From Desulfuromonas sp. (GTDB lineage Bacteria > Desulfobacterota > Desulfuromonadia > Desulfuromonadales > BM501): 64,000 nucleotides of DNA. The translations under genes and the position numbers were made by a program. The stretch is from contig NZ_PKUB01000028.1 in the NCBI RefSeq assembly GCF_002868845.1, positions 18,008-82,007 of the forward strand. The letters run 5' to 3'. Position 1 is the first letter of the stretch. Every line of letters starts with the position of its first letter. Under the pieces are notes generated by a model. That model was not told where the DNA came from. It was given only the letters and a program-made list of their open reading frames with translations, and searched no databases. Below are positions 25,301 through 34,836 of this stretch, one piece after another.

Positions 25301-25819
25301 GGAGCCGCTCCGTTTGATTGCCCCATCGTTCATGTACTCGATTCGCCTATCCGGTGAGCAATTATAGATAAACCCATCAATTGCGTTTGCAACGGCATTG
25401 AGTTGCTGTTCCTTCTGCCGCAGTTTTTTCATTTTCTCCCTGTGCCCAAGACCATACCGTAGGGCTCGTTCCAGCACGGGGACATTGATCTGGCCCTTTT
25501 CAATGAAATCGGCCGCCCCGGCCGCTATCGCTTTCATGTCCAAGTCCTCATTGGACCCGCTGATCAGGATCATGGGCGCTCGGCGTTCCCTTTGAGTCGC
25601 CTTCTGAATGAGGTAGAGCCCGGTATTTTCATCAAGAAGGTGATCGAGCAAATAGATGTCATGGGCATCGCGCTGCATGACTTCCAACCCCTTGGCGTAG
25701 GAATCGGCCCATTCAAGGTTGCACTGCCACCTTTTGATTTCGGACAAGAGGTCACTGATCTTCACATAGGTGAGGCGGCTGTCATCGACCAAAAGGATAT
25801 TCAATCGGTTATTGATCAT
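22322..25819 (-). pseudogene. Receiver-PAS-GAF-PAS-PAS-PAS histidine kinase, interrupted by an ochre codon
   Basis: The full frame is 1165 codons. In order: receiver (1-125, LLVDDSRLT, YLLDHLLDENTG), PAS with a CTEC pair (about 145-260), GAF (270-425), PAS starting ESEQRFRTMAD, two further PAS domains, a coiled coil, and a HisKA/HATPase core ([45 protein letters not shown]). Codon 441 (24499-24497) is TAA inside MAD-stop-APVMIWM, where Ser or Glu is usual; either fits a single G:C-to-T:A change. The second half (restart near 24490) keeps PAS domains and a complete kinase. No membrane segment is visible, so the protein is cytoplasmic. Confidence 0.85.
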
Positions 25820-25873
25820 GGGCGCTTTCCCCGTTGAGAAAATGGACCAATTGCATAGGATTAAATTTCAAAG

Positions 25874-28800
25874 CTAACATTCCCGTTTTTCTCCTTCTTC
25901 CTCAACTACAGGCAACTCGACTGTAAAGGTCGTGCCTTGGCCTTCCTCGCTGACCACCCTGATTTCCCCCTGATGCTTCTTCACAATGTCGTAGGTGATG
26001 CTCAACACGAGCCCGGTGCCACTGCCCACTTCCTTGGTGGTGAAGAAGGGCTCGAAAATTCTGTTCACCTTGTCCGATGGAATTCCGCAGCCCGTATCGG
26101 AAATGGCAATATAGATACGGTCCTTCTCCTGTCCGGTTTTCACCGTGATCTCTCCCTGGGTTTCAATGGCATGGGCGGCATTGACCAGCAGATTCAAAAA
26201 AACCTGGTTGAGCTGCTGGGGATAACATTTGATGAAAGGCAGTTCGGCGTAATCCCGGTTCAAGGTGACCTTGTATTTCAGCTCATTCCAGACGATATTG
26301 ATGCTACTTTCCAGGCACTCCTTTATGTCCATGTGCTGGGATTCCGCCTCGTCCACACGGGAGAAGCTCTTGAGGTCCTGGACGATTTTTTTCACCCGTT
26401 CGGCGCCGTCCAGCGATTCCTCTATCAATTCCTTTATGTCTTCGGTGATGAAATCGAGCTTGAGTTGCCTTTTCTTTTGCTCCAGCTCTGCCAAGGCCTC
26501 GGGATCAGGGGAGTTCACCAGCCTTCCCTGGTGTTGGATGAACTCGGTCAGCCTGCCGACATACTTGTCAAGGGTGCCGAGATTGCTCGAGATGAACCCC
26601 ATCGGGTTATTGATCTCGTGCGCCACCCCGGCTGCCAGCTGTCCGATGGAGGCCATTTTCTCCTGGTGCAAGATCTTGGATTGGGCATTTTTCAGGTCGG
26701 TGAAGGCTCGCTCCAGCTGGTTGCCTTTCTTTTCCAGCTCCCGGTTGATGTCCTCCTGCCTTTGAGTCATCTGCTTGATTTGGGTGAAATCATGGGCGAC
26801 CAGGACCCTCCCCTTTTCCTGGTCGTGTTCGAAGGGGTAGGTTTTTAGTAAAAACCACCGCTTGCTGGGACCGTGAAACCCTTCGACAGCATTGCTCTGA
26901 TAATCAATGGAGCCGATTTGAAAGGCCTCGAGTACGGTCGCCAGTGCCGTTCCGATAATCTCTTCGAAGCTCTTTCCCCAAAAGTCCTTAAGGGCTTTGT
27001 TGGTTCTTTTAATCTTCCCCTGATCATCGATCAAAAGGACCAAATCATCGACGCAATCCATGGTCTGCTCCCACTCTCTCTTTCCAGTTTCGACCTTTTT
27101 GAACAGCATCGATAACTGGTCATGCTTCGCTGAGAGTTCCTCCTGACTCTTTTTCAGCGCCTTCTCCGCCTTTGTGCGTTGGGCGATCTCGTCTTTGAGG
27201 TCCTCGTTCGACTGCCTTAAGGCTTGGGTGCGTTGCAAAACCCGTTGCTCGAGGGATTCGTTGAGTTCCCTCAGCTGCTTTTCCACCTCTTTTTGTTCGG
27301 TGATATCCACACATGAGCCGATATAGCCGATAAAGGTTCCGGCCGGCGAAGGTCTCGGTGTGCCCGTCCCAAGCAGCCACCGATAGGTTCCATCATGTCG
27401 CTGCAGGCGGTATTCGAGGGTGAAGGATTCCCGAGCTTCAAAGGCGCGCTTGAAGGTGTCGAGATACCCCTCTCGGTCATCGTGATGAATACTTTCTGCC
27501 CAGCCGTCGCCCATAGCTTTCTCGGCGGAGAGGCCGGTAAATTCCAGCCAGGGTTGATTGACAAAGGTGCGCTGTCTGCCCGCATCCGTCATCCAGATCA
27601 TCACGGGCGCCACGTCGGCCAAGGTGGCGAACCGCCCTTCGCTCTCGGCCAGGGCCTCTTCGGCCTGTCTTTCCCGGGTAATATCTTCGACGACCTCGAC
27701 AAAACCGGTCACTTCACCGCCTTCAGCGAAGGTGGGAAAGGCATGGATCTGAACTCTCGCACGGCTGCCGTTATGACGCTTATTTTCGATTTCCGCCGAA
27801 ACAGGTGTTCGGGAGGCCATCGCCTGCGCCCCCGGGCAATCCTTGCAAACCTCCTGGCAACCCCAGAATGCCTCGTAGCAGGGCCTTTGGGTCAATTCGG
27901 AGCTGGGCCTGCCACAGAGGGTTCCCATCCCAGTGTTGGTCATGACTACCCGGTAATCGGCATCGATCCAGGTAATGCCCAGGTCAATATTCTCAACCAA
28001 TGAACGAAACCGCTCTTCGCTCTGCCGCAGGGTCTGTTCCCGCTCCCCAATGGCCATGCCCATGACGCTGAAAGCTTCGGCCACCCTGGCAATCTCATCA
28101 TTTCCGCCCATGGCAATGGGAATCTGGTAGTGACCGCTTGCCATCCTCAGCGTCGCTCTCTTGAGTTGCCCCAAGCGGTTGATGACGGTGTGGCGCAGAA
28201 ACCAGTAGAGCAGCAGGAAGATGGCCGCCAGTCCTGCAAAAAGGCTGAGCACATGGTCCTGTTGTTGCGAGGCAATTCGTTTCTCCAAATACTCCGCAGG
28301 GAGCTTTATGCTCAAAATCCCGCACAGATCCCCAACCTGATAGGCAAAGCCGCTGTCGTATCGGGCACGTATCGCAGGGGGGGCATCGGCCTTGTTTCCG
28401 TGACATTGTAGGCAGTCGGCTTCAACCCAGAGGGGGGAGGAGTAATGGAAAAAAGCGCGGCCATCTTCAGACGAAAACCTCGCCAGACGCTCTTTGGCCT
28501 CTGGGTTCTTTCGGTAGTAATCGATGGCCTCCACCTCAACGGCATCCGCGGCGTTGTCCGGGTTGCGGGGTCGGGCGGAAACGTTGTTGAAGGATATTCC
28601 GCATTCACCCCCATTCCGGAAGTCCGCGGAGATACGGGGAAGGGCGTGGGCGGGCAGAAAACCGATGGTTTGCTAGTTTAAGGACAGGCCGCTGTCGACA
28701 AACTGGCGTTGATAAATTCGCCTGGAAGACATGAGCAGGCCGCGGACGGTCCTTGCTTCGGAAAGCATGGTGCCCTCTATATCGTTTTTTGCCCTCTGGT

Positions 28801-28879
28801 AGTCAAAAAATTCGGCGATGCCAAATGATAAAAGGAAAAGGGCGCCGATGATCGCCAGCAGTTTTGTTTGCAGTTTCAT
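25874..28879 (-). pseudogene. Membrane haem-binding (DUF3365) multi-PAS histidine kinase, interrupted by an amber codon
   Basis: The full frame is 1001 codons. A membrane helix (about 6-24) is followed by a periplasmic Tll0287-like/DUF3365 domain with a c-type haem motif, CLQCH (about 156-160), a second helix (about 208-230), HAMP, three PAS domains, a coiled coil and the kinase ([33 protein letters not shown]). Codon 69 (28675-28673) is TAG in SLN-stop-QTIGFLPAHAL, where family members often have Glu (Lys possible). The G2 box reads GTGLVLSI where GTGLGLSI is expected, again a G-to-T type change. It probably senses redox state through haem. It is first in the cluster. Confidence 0.85.
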
Positions 28880-29370
28880 CCTTGGTTCACCTTTAGCGAA
28901 ACAGGGCAGCTTTGACCCAAGATGTAGGATCGCCCTGCCCTCCAGTGGGCATTGTCCATGGAAGGAGGGTCAAGGGTTTGGCTAAGTCGGCATCTTCTGA
29001 AACGTCCCGTTGCAAACCAAAAAATCCCGGGCTTTCGGGAGGTTGGCTTGAGGGAGCGCCGAAAATGAGTCTGATGTTTTTTTCAGGTCAAACAATTGAC
29101 TTCAAGTCTCCTGAAGGGAAAGATTGTAGCGCGTTGCTCCAAGTCCCTGTAACTTGGGACTTGAAATGGTATTTATTGCAACATCAAATATTTTTTTGAG
29201 GATTGCGAATTTCCCCATGGGCACTTAAAGATCAATTTTCATGCCATGCCGGATACGCCCTTAACTCTCTGTTGAATCAGTGAAGGGAAGGCGGTGAATT
29301 TGCTCAATTCCGCCCCGCACCTGGGGGATGATATACTGGTTCTGAAACCAATCCCCCCCGGAGGCAAGCG
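28880..29370. other. Divergent intergenic region of 491 bases, no gene seen
   Basis: Separates the minus-strand signalling cluster from the plus-strand DUF547 gene. Seen: a hairpin with 6-bp arms CAGGGC (28902-28907) and GCCCTG (28932-28937) in the leader of the cluster; a short stem followed by TTTTTT on the minus strand near 29019-29036; and TGGTTCTGAAACCA (29338-29351), an inverted repeat just upstream of the DUF547 gene next to TATACT (29332-29337). A 95-codon plus-strand frame has no family features. No sigma-54 site and no c-di-GMP riboswitch pattern was found. Confidence 0.5.
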
Positions 29371-30183
29371 ATGAACCGTGTCATCTCCGCCCTGCTCTTT
29401 TCCCTGCTCCTGTCCCCCCTAGCGCTTCAGGCCGCCGGCTTCGACTTTTCGGGCTACGCCGCCCTGCTGGACCGCTACGTGGTCGCCGACCAGAGCGTCG
29501 ACAGCATCCCCCTCAACGCCGTCGACTACGAGCGCTGGGCGAGGGAGCAGGCCCTTCCCGGCTCCGCCTACCGCAAACTGCTGGGAAACCTGGCCGGCTT
29601 CGACCCCGCCAGCCTCGAAGGCAAGGATGAGCGGCTCGCCTTCTGGATCAACGTCTACAACATCGCCGCCATCAAGACGCTCCTCGACCACTACCCGGTC
29701 GAGAGCATCCGCTCACGCAGGATCAACTGGCTGGGCCAGCCCTGGACGCGGGAGACGATCCGGGTCGGCGGACAGCCCTTCAGCCTGAACGAGATCGAAT
29801 TCGACATCCTCATCGAGGGACTCCGGGACCTGCGGGCGCACCTGGCGATCAACTGCGCCTCGGTCTCCTGCGCCGACCTGCGCCCCGAACCCTACCGGGC
29901 CGAGGCGCTGGGCCTCCAACTTCGGGAGCAGGGCGAGCGCCTCGCCGCCCAGCCCGAAAAGGGCCTGCGCATCGACCGGGCGGCACGAAGAGTGTCCGTC
30001 TCCCAGATTTTCAAGTTCGACCGCAAGCACTTCGACGCCTGGACGGGAGGCCCGGTCGCCTTCCTGATCCCCTACGTGACCGACCCGGTCGACCGGGCCT
30101 TTCTGGAGGCCGGGGACTATACACTCGAGTACCTCGACTACGACTGGAGCGCCAACGACCTGAAGTGGGTGGACCAGAGGTAG
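29371..30183 (+). CDS. Exported DUF547 domain protein
   Basis: 270 residues with a clear signal peptide (about 1-21, cleavage after LQA-A). The DUF547 domain follows, with ERLAFWINVYNIAAIKTLLDHYPVESI and HLAINCASVSCADLRPEPY, the two best conserved blocks of the family. Function is unknown; the invariant Cys, His and Asn residues suggest a thiol-hydrolase-like fold, which is only a speculation. It is preceded by GGAGG, and followed 12 bases later by the cation ATPase gene, so they may be cotranscribed. Confidence 0.85.
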   Translation: MNRVISALLFSLLLSPLALQAAGFDFSGYAALLDRYVVADQSVDSIPLNAVDYERWAREQALPGSAYRKLLGNLAGFDPASLEGKDERLAFWINVYNIAAIKTLLDHYPVESIRSRRINWLGQPWTRETIRVGGQPFSLNEIEFDILIEGLRDLRAHLAINCASVSCADLRPEPYRAEALGLQLREQGERLAAQPEKGLRIDRAARRVSVSQIFKFDRKHFDAWTGGPVAFLIPYVTDPVDRAFLEAGDYTLEYLDYDWSANDLKWVDQR

Positions 30184-30195
30184 AAGCGAGACGCC

Positions 30196-32949
30196 ATGAC
30201 CGATACAGAGGAATTCAAAGAAGCAGCCCCTTCCCGAAACGACGACGGGGTCGCCTGGCACGCCCTTTCCCAAGAGGACGCCTTTGCCCGGCTGGATTCC
30301 GGAAAGGAGGGGCTCGACGAGGACGAGGCCGCCCGCCGCCTGCGAGAGGTCGGACCCAACGCCCTTCCGGTCAAGCGGCCGCCGAGCCTGCCGGCCATCT
30401 TCCTTCACCAGTTCCTGAGTCCCCTGATCTACATCCTCCTCGTCGCCGGGATCCTCTCCCTGGCCATCGGCGAACAGACCGACGCCGCCTTCATCTTCGC
30501 CGTCATCCTGCTCAACGCCCTGCTCGGAACCGTCCAGGAGTGGAAGGCGGAGCGCAGCGCCGCCGCCCTGCAGAGCCTTCTGCGCATCGAGGCCAGGGTT
30601 CGCAGGGGCGGGGAGGTGCGGGAGATCCCCGCGGAAGAACTCGTCCCGGGGGACATCATCCTTCTCGAATCGGGGCACCGGGTGCCGGCCGACCTGCGCC
30701 TCGCCGAGGTGCGAGGCCTCGCCGCCGACGAGTCGCTGCTGACCGGGGAGTCGGTGGCGACGGAGAAGACGGCCGAGCCCCTGGCGGAGAAGTCCCCCCT
30801 CGCAGAGCGCTTCAGCATGGCCTTTGCCGGCTCCACGGTCACCACCGGGCGTGGGACGGGCATCGTGGTTGCGACGGGCCTGGCCACCCAGGTCGGGCGC
30901 ATCGCCCGGGAGGTCACCGCGGCCCGGGTCACCAAGCCGCCGCTGGTCATCCGCATGGAGCGCTTCGCCCGCCAGATCAGCTACCTGGTCCTCGGCTTCG
31001 TCGCCCTGCTCGCCCTCGTCTCCCACCTGCAGGGGACTCCCTGGCTGGAGGTCTTCTTCATGGCGGTGGCGCTCGCCGTCTCCAGCATCCCCGAAGGGCT
31101 GCCGGTGGCGATGACCGTGGCCCTCTCCATCGCCACCACGCGCATGGCCCGGCGCAACGTCATCGTCCGCAAACTGACCGCGGTGGAGGGGCTCGGAAGC
31201 TGCACCTGCATCGCCAGCGACAAGACCGGCACCCTGACCGTCAACCGCCAGACAGCCAAGACGCTCTGGCTGCCCGGAGGGGAGACCTTCACCGTGACCG
31301 GAGAAGGCTACGCCGGTGCGGGGGAGGTCCTCGCCGCGGGCGGTGCGGCCCCCGGCGAGGAAGCCAGGAGCCGACTGACCCTCCTGGCGGCCGCGGCGAT
31401 TCTCTGCAACGAGGCGACCCTGGTGCGCATCGGAGACGAATGGACCCACCACGGCGACGCCATGGACGTGGCCCTGCTCGCCCTCGGCTACAAGCTGGGC
31501 CTCCACCCGGAAGAGGTGCGGGGCCGGGTCGAGATGCTCGGCGAGATCCCCTACGAATCGGAACTGCGCTACGCCGCACGCTTTTACTGGGACGAAGAGG
31601 GCAACTGGGTCGTCAAGGGGGCGGTGGAGCGGATCCTCGGATTCTCCGCCAACATGCTGACCGCCGAAGGCGAGATGCCCCTTGATCCGTCCCTCGTGGA
31701 AGGGGCCGCCCTCGACCTGGCCAAGGAAGGGTTCCGGGTCCTGGGGGTGGCCTGGGGGCGCCATATCGACGGCTCCCGTCCAGACCCGGTCGGCGAAGAG
31801 CACATCCCGCCGGTGACCCTGCTCGGCCTGGTCGGCTTCATCGACCCGCTGCGCCCCGAAGTGAAGGAGGCGGTTGCCACCTGCCGGCAGGCCGGGGTCA
31901 AGGTCCTGATGGTCACCGGGGACCATCCGGCCACGGCCCTCGCCATCGCCCGGCAGCTGGGGATCGCCCGGGATGACAGAGACATGCTCAGCGGAGAGAG
32001 CCTTGCCAACGGCGGCCCACCGGAGAGCGAGGAGTTCGCCCGACTGGCCGCCTCGGCCGCGGTCTTCGCCCGGGTCTCCCCCCTTCAGAAACTGCACATC
32101 GTCGACGCCCTCAGCCGGCAGGGGCACTTCACCGCGGTGACCGGCGACGGGGTGAACGACGCCCCGGCCCTGCGCAGGGCCCACATCGGGGTGGCGATGG
32201 GCTCGGGAACCGACGTGGCCAAGGACACCGCCGAGATCATCGTCACCGACGACAACTTCGCCTCTATCGTCGCCGGCATCGAGGAGGGCCGCTTCGCCTA
32301 CGACAACATCCGCAAGGTGGTCTACCTCCTCATCTCGACGGGCGGGGCGTAGATCGTCCTCTTCACCCTCGCCCTTCTGGCCGGGCTGCCCCTGCCCCTG
32401 ATGGCGGTCCAGCTGCTCTGGCTCAACCTGGTGACCAACGGCATCCAGGACGTCGCCCTCGCCTTCGAGGGAGGCGAACCGGGAGAGATGGAGCGCCCCC
32501 CCCGCTCCCCGCGAGAGGGGATCTTCAATCCCCTGATGATCCAGCAGACCCTCGTCTCGGGATTTGTCATGGGGCTGATCGCCTTCGGCGCCTGGTGGTG
32601 GATGACCGCGGCCGGCTGGCCGGAGGCGCAGGCCCGCAACACGACCCTGCTGCTGATGGTCCTGCTGGAGAACGTCCACGTCTTCAACTGCCGCTCCGAG
32701 CGATTTTCCGCCTTCCGCGTTCCCCTGCGCCGCAACCGGATCCTCATCCTCGGGGTCACGGTGGCCCAGGGGGTCCACATCCTGGCGATGAACACCCCCC
32801 TCATGCAGCGAGTGCTCGGGGTCTCCCCCGTCTCCTGGGCCGAGTGGCTGCTCCTGCTCCTGCTCGCCCTCGCCCTGCTGGCCGCCATGGAGCTCTTCAA
32901 GCTCGTCAAGTCCCTGCGGCCGGAGGCCCGGACTGGGACCGTCGCCTGA
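30196..32949 (+). pseudogene. P2-type cation-transporting ATPase with an amber codon in membrane helix M5
   Basis: The full frame is 917 codons, normal for a Ca2+ or Na+/K+ type P2 ATPase. An N-terminal cation-ATPase domain is followed by the actuator LTGESV, PEGLP in M4, phosphorylation Asp342 in CIASDKTGTLT, MVTGDHPAT and TGDGVNDAPAL, so every catalytic element is present. Codon 719 (32350-32352) is TAG in YLLISTGGA-stop-IVLFTLALLAG. Relatives have Glu there, the M5 residue that binds the ion (equivalent to Glu771 of SERCA). The frame then continues through M6-M10 (LLWLNLVTNGIQD). As written, the pump would lose the last five membrane helices. No frameshift is present; GAG to TAG is the simplest explanation. 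Confidence 0.88.
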
Positions 32950-33037
32950 ACATCCGCAAAACTGGCATTCCGGCCTCTCATTGATCTATAATGAAAACTG
33001 AAACTTCCGGTGACCCCCTAAAAACCCAAGGAAGGCC

Positions 33038-33976
33038 ATGGCAACGAAAACCAGAGACAGGATCGTCACGGTCATCGACAGCCTGGCGCGCGACTACCTG
33101 CAGGGAAAGATCCGCACCCTGCGCCTGGCGGTCATTGCCACAGTGTGCGGCGGGCACCTCCTCCTGGAGGACATCCCCGGCCTCGGCAAGACGACCCTCG
33201 CCCTGGCCCTGGCCAGGACCCTCGGCCTCTCCTTCGGACGGGTCCAGTGCACCAGCGACCTGCTTCCCTCGGACATCACCGGTCTTTCGGTGTTCAACCG
33301 GGAAGAGAACCGCTTTCAGTTCATCCCCGGCCCGGTCTTCAACAATCTGCTGCTGGTGGACGAGATCAACCGGGCCGCCCCCCGCACCCAGAGCGCCCTG
33401 CTCGAGGCCATGGAGGAGCGCCGTGTGACCGTCGAAGGGGTGACCTACCCCCTGCCCGACCCGTTCCTTGTCATCGCCACCCAGAACCCGGTGGAACAGG
33501 TCGGTACCTACCCCCTTCCCGAGTCCCAGCTCGACCGCTTTACCCTCACCACCGGCCTCGGGTATCCCCCGGCAGAGGTGGAAAAAGCCATCATCCAGGG
33601 GGGGCGCATCCGCGAAGCCCTTCAGAGGCTCGAGCCGATGCTGACCATCGAGGAGATCCAGCAGGCCCGAAGGGCTGCCGCGTCCGTTCGCCTGGCGGAC
33701 AGCCTAGTGGACTATATCCACCGCGTGGTGGAAGCCACCCGCCGCCATCCCCTGATCCTTTCGGGGATCTCCACCCGGGGCGCCATCAACCTGGCCGAGG
33801 CGTCCATGGCGGCGGCCTTCCTCGAGGGCCGCGATTTCGTCGTGCCGGAGGACGTCCAGCTCGTGGCGGTGCCGGTGGGGGCTCACCGGCTGCTGCTGCG
33901 CCCCGAGAACGAAGGGCTCAGCAAGGCGGAGGTGCTGAAATCTATCCTGCAAGAACTGCCGGTCCCGCTGGCCTGA
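33038..33976 (+). CDS. MoxR-family AAA+ ATPase
   Basis: 312 residues. Walker A LLEDIPGLGKTTLALAL, Walker B LLLVDEINRAAPRTQSALLEAME, sensor and arginine-finger motifs ATQNPVEQVGTYPLPESQLDRF. MoxR ATPases act as chaperones for metal-cofactor insertion or cell-envelope assembly. It is the first gene of the common trio MoxR-DUF58-transglutaminase, with overlaps between the genes, so the three probably form one functional unit at the membrane. Confidence 0.93.
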   Translation: MATKTRDRIVTVIDSLARDYLQGKIRTLRLAVIATVCGGHLLLEDIPGLGKTTLALALARTLGLSFGRVQCTSDLLPSDITGLSVFNREENRFQFIPGPVFNNLLLVDEINRAAPRTQSALLEAMEERRVTVEGVTYPLPDPFLVIATQNPVEQVGTYPLPESQLDRFTLTTGLGYPPAEVEKAIIQGGRIREALQRLEPMLTIEEIQQARRAAASVRLADSLVDYIHRVVEATRRHPLILSGISTRGAINLAEASMAAAFLEGRDFVVPEDVQLVAVPVGAHRLLLRPENEGLSKAEVLKSILQELPVPLA

Positions 33977-34836
33977 AACTGACCCGATCGGGGACGCTCT
34001 ACATCCTGCTGACCCTGACCCTCGGCTTCGGCGCCGTCAACACGGGCAACAACCTGCTCTACCTGGTGGTCTCCGCCCTGCTCGGCTTCATGGCCGTCTC
34101 GGGGGTCCTCGGCAAGACCAACCTTGAAAAACTGGAACTGCGCCTGGAACTCCCCGAGGAACTCTACGACGGGGTTCAGACCCTGGCGACCCTCCACCTC
34201 GCAAACCGGCGGCGCCTGCCCGCCTTCCTGCTCCACATCTTCCTGCTCGACAGCGACTCCCTGGTGGTCCTTGTTCCCCGGCAAAGCGAGGTGCGCCACT
34301 CCCTGCGGCTCATCCCCCGGGGGCGGGGCTTGCAGCGCGTCGAGCAGGCCGTGGTCCGGTCGGCCTTTCCGGTCAACTTCTTCGTGCGCGCCCGGAGACT
34401 GCCCCTCGAACAGGACATCCTGGTCCTGCCCAGACCCCGCCCCTGCCCCGCGACGGCATTCGGCCACGCCGAGCGCGGCGGCGGAGAGCGCCCCGCCCGG
34501 GGGCGTGGACAGGGGGGGGAGCTCCAGCGCATCGCCGACTACAGCGGCCGGGAGCCCCTCAAGCTGATCCACTGGAAGCTCTCCGCACGGCACGACGAGT
34601 TGAAGGTCAAGGAACTGGCCCCCACGGCCCGGGAGCCGATCCTGCTCGATCTGGAGCGGCTGCCCGGCCGGAACGTCGAGGAGCGCCTGGGCAGCGCCGC
34701 CTGGCTGGTCAACCGCCACTGCCGCGATGGGCGGCCGGTCGGTCTGCGGATTCACGACCGCACCCTTCCCCCCGCCACCGGTCGCCCCCACCGGCTTCGC
34801 CTGCTGCAGGAGTTGGCCCTTTATGGTCAGGATTAG
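33973..34836 (+). CDS. DUF58 domain membrane protein
   Basis: About 287 residues: two N-terminal membrane helices (LYILLTLTLGFGAVNTGNNLLYLVVSALLG), then a beta-rich region and the DUF58 core GGELQRIADYSGREPLKLIHWK, which is its signature. There is no ATG, GTG or TTG at the family start; the frame reads CTG AAA CTG ACC CGA, with the CTG overlapping the moxR stop (CTGA). By comparison with relatives (MKLTRxGxLY) this CTG is the likely start, possibly a changed ATG. The partner of MoxR in the trio; DUF58 has a VWA-like C-terminal fold. Confidence 0.85.
   Translation: MKLTRSGTLYILLTLTLGFGAVNTGNNLLYLVVSALLGFMAVSGVLGKTNLEKLELRLELPEELYDGVQTLATLHLANRRRLPAFLLHIFLLDSDSLVVLVPRQSEVRHSLRLIPRGRGLQRVEQAVVRSAFPVNFFVRARRLPLEQDILVLPRPRPCPATAFGHAERGGGERPARGRGQGGELQRIADYSGREPLKLIHWKLSARHDELKVKELAPTAREPILLDLERLPGRNVEERLGSAAWLVNRHCRDGRPVGLRIHDRTLPPATGRPHRLRLLQELALYGQD

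Noticed and set aside
28912..29199. 95-codon plus-strand frame in the 491-base gap
   Set aside because: No Shine-Dalgarno, no family features, biased codons absent; treated as chance.
28880..29370. c-di-GMP (GEMM) riboswitch or sigma-54 promoter before the signalling cluster
   Set aside because: Looked for the conserved GEMM blocks and for GG-N10-GC spacing on both strands; neither was found. Only short hairpins were seen.
3502..32352. Recoding of TAG as a sense codon
   Set aside because: TAG is used as the true stop of nuoB, nuoC, nuoE, nuoN and the CBS gene, each followed closely by another gene, and two of the six interruptions are TAA. A general amber reassignment does not fit.
29713..32778. 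1021-codon minus-strand open frame opposite the DUF547 and ATPase genes
   Set aside because: Antisense shadow of GC-rich coding sequence; composition is Gly/Arg/Asp/His-rich with no domain, and the plus strand holds real genes.
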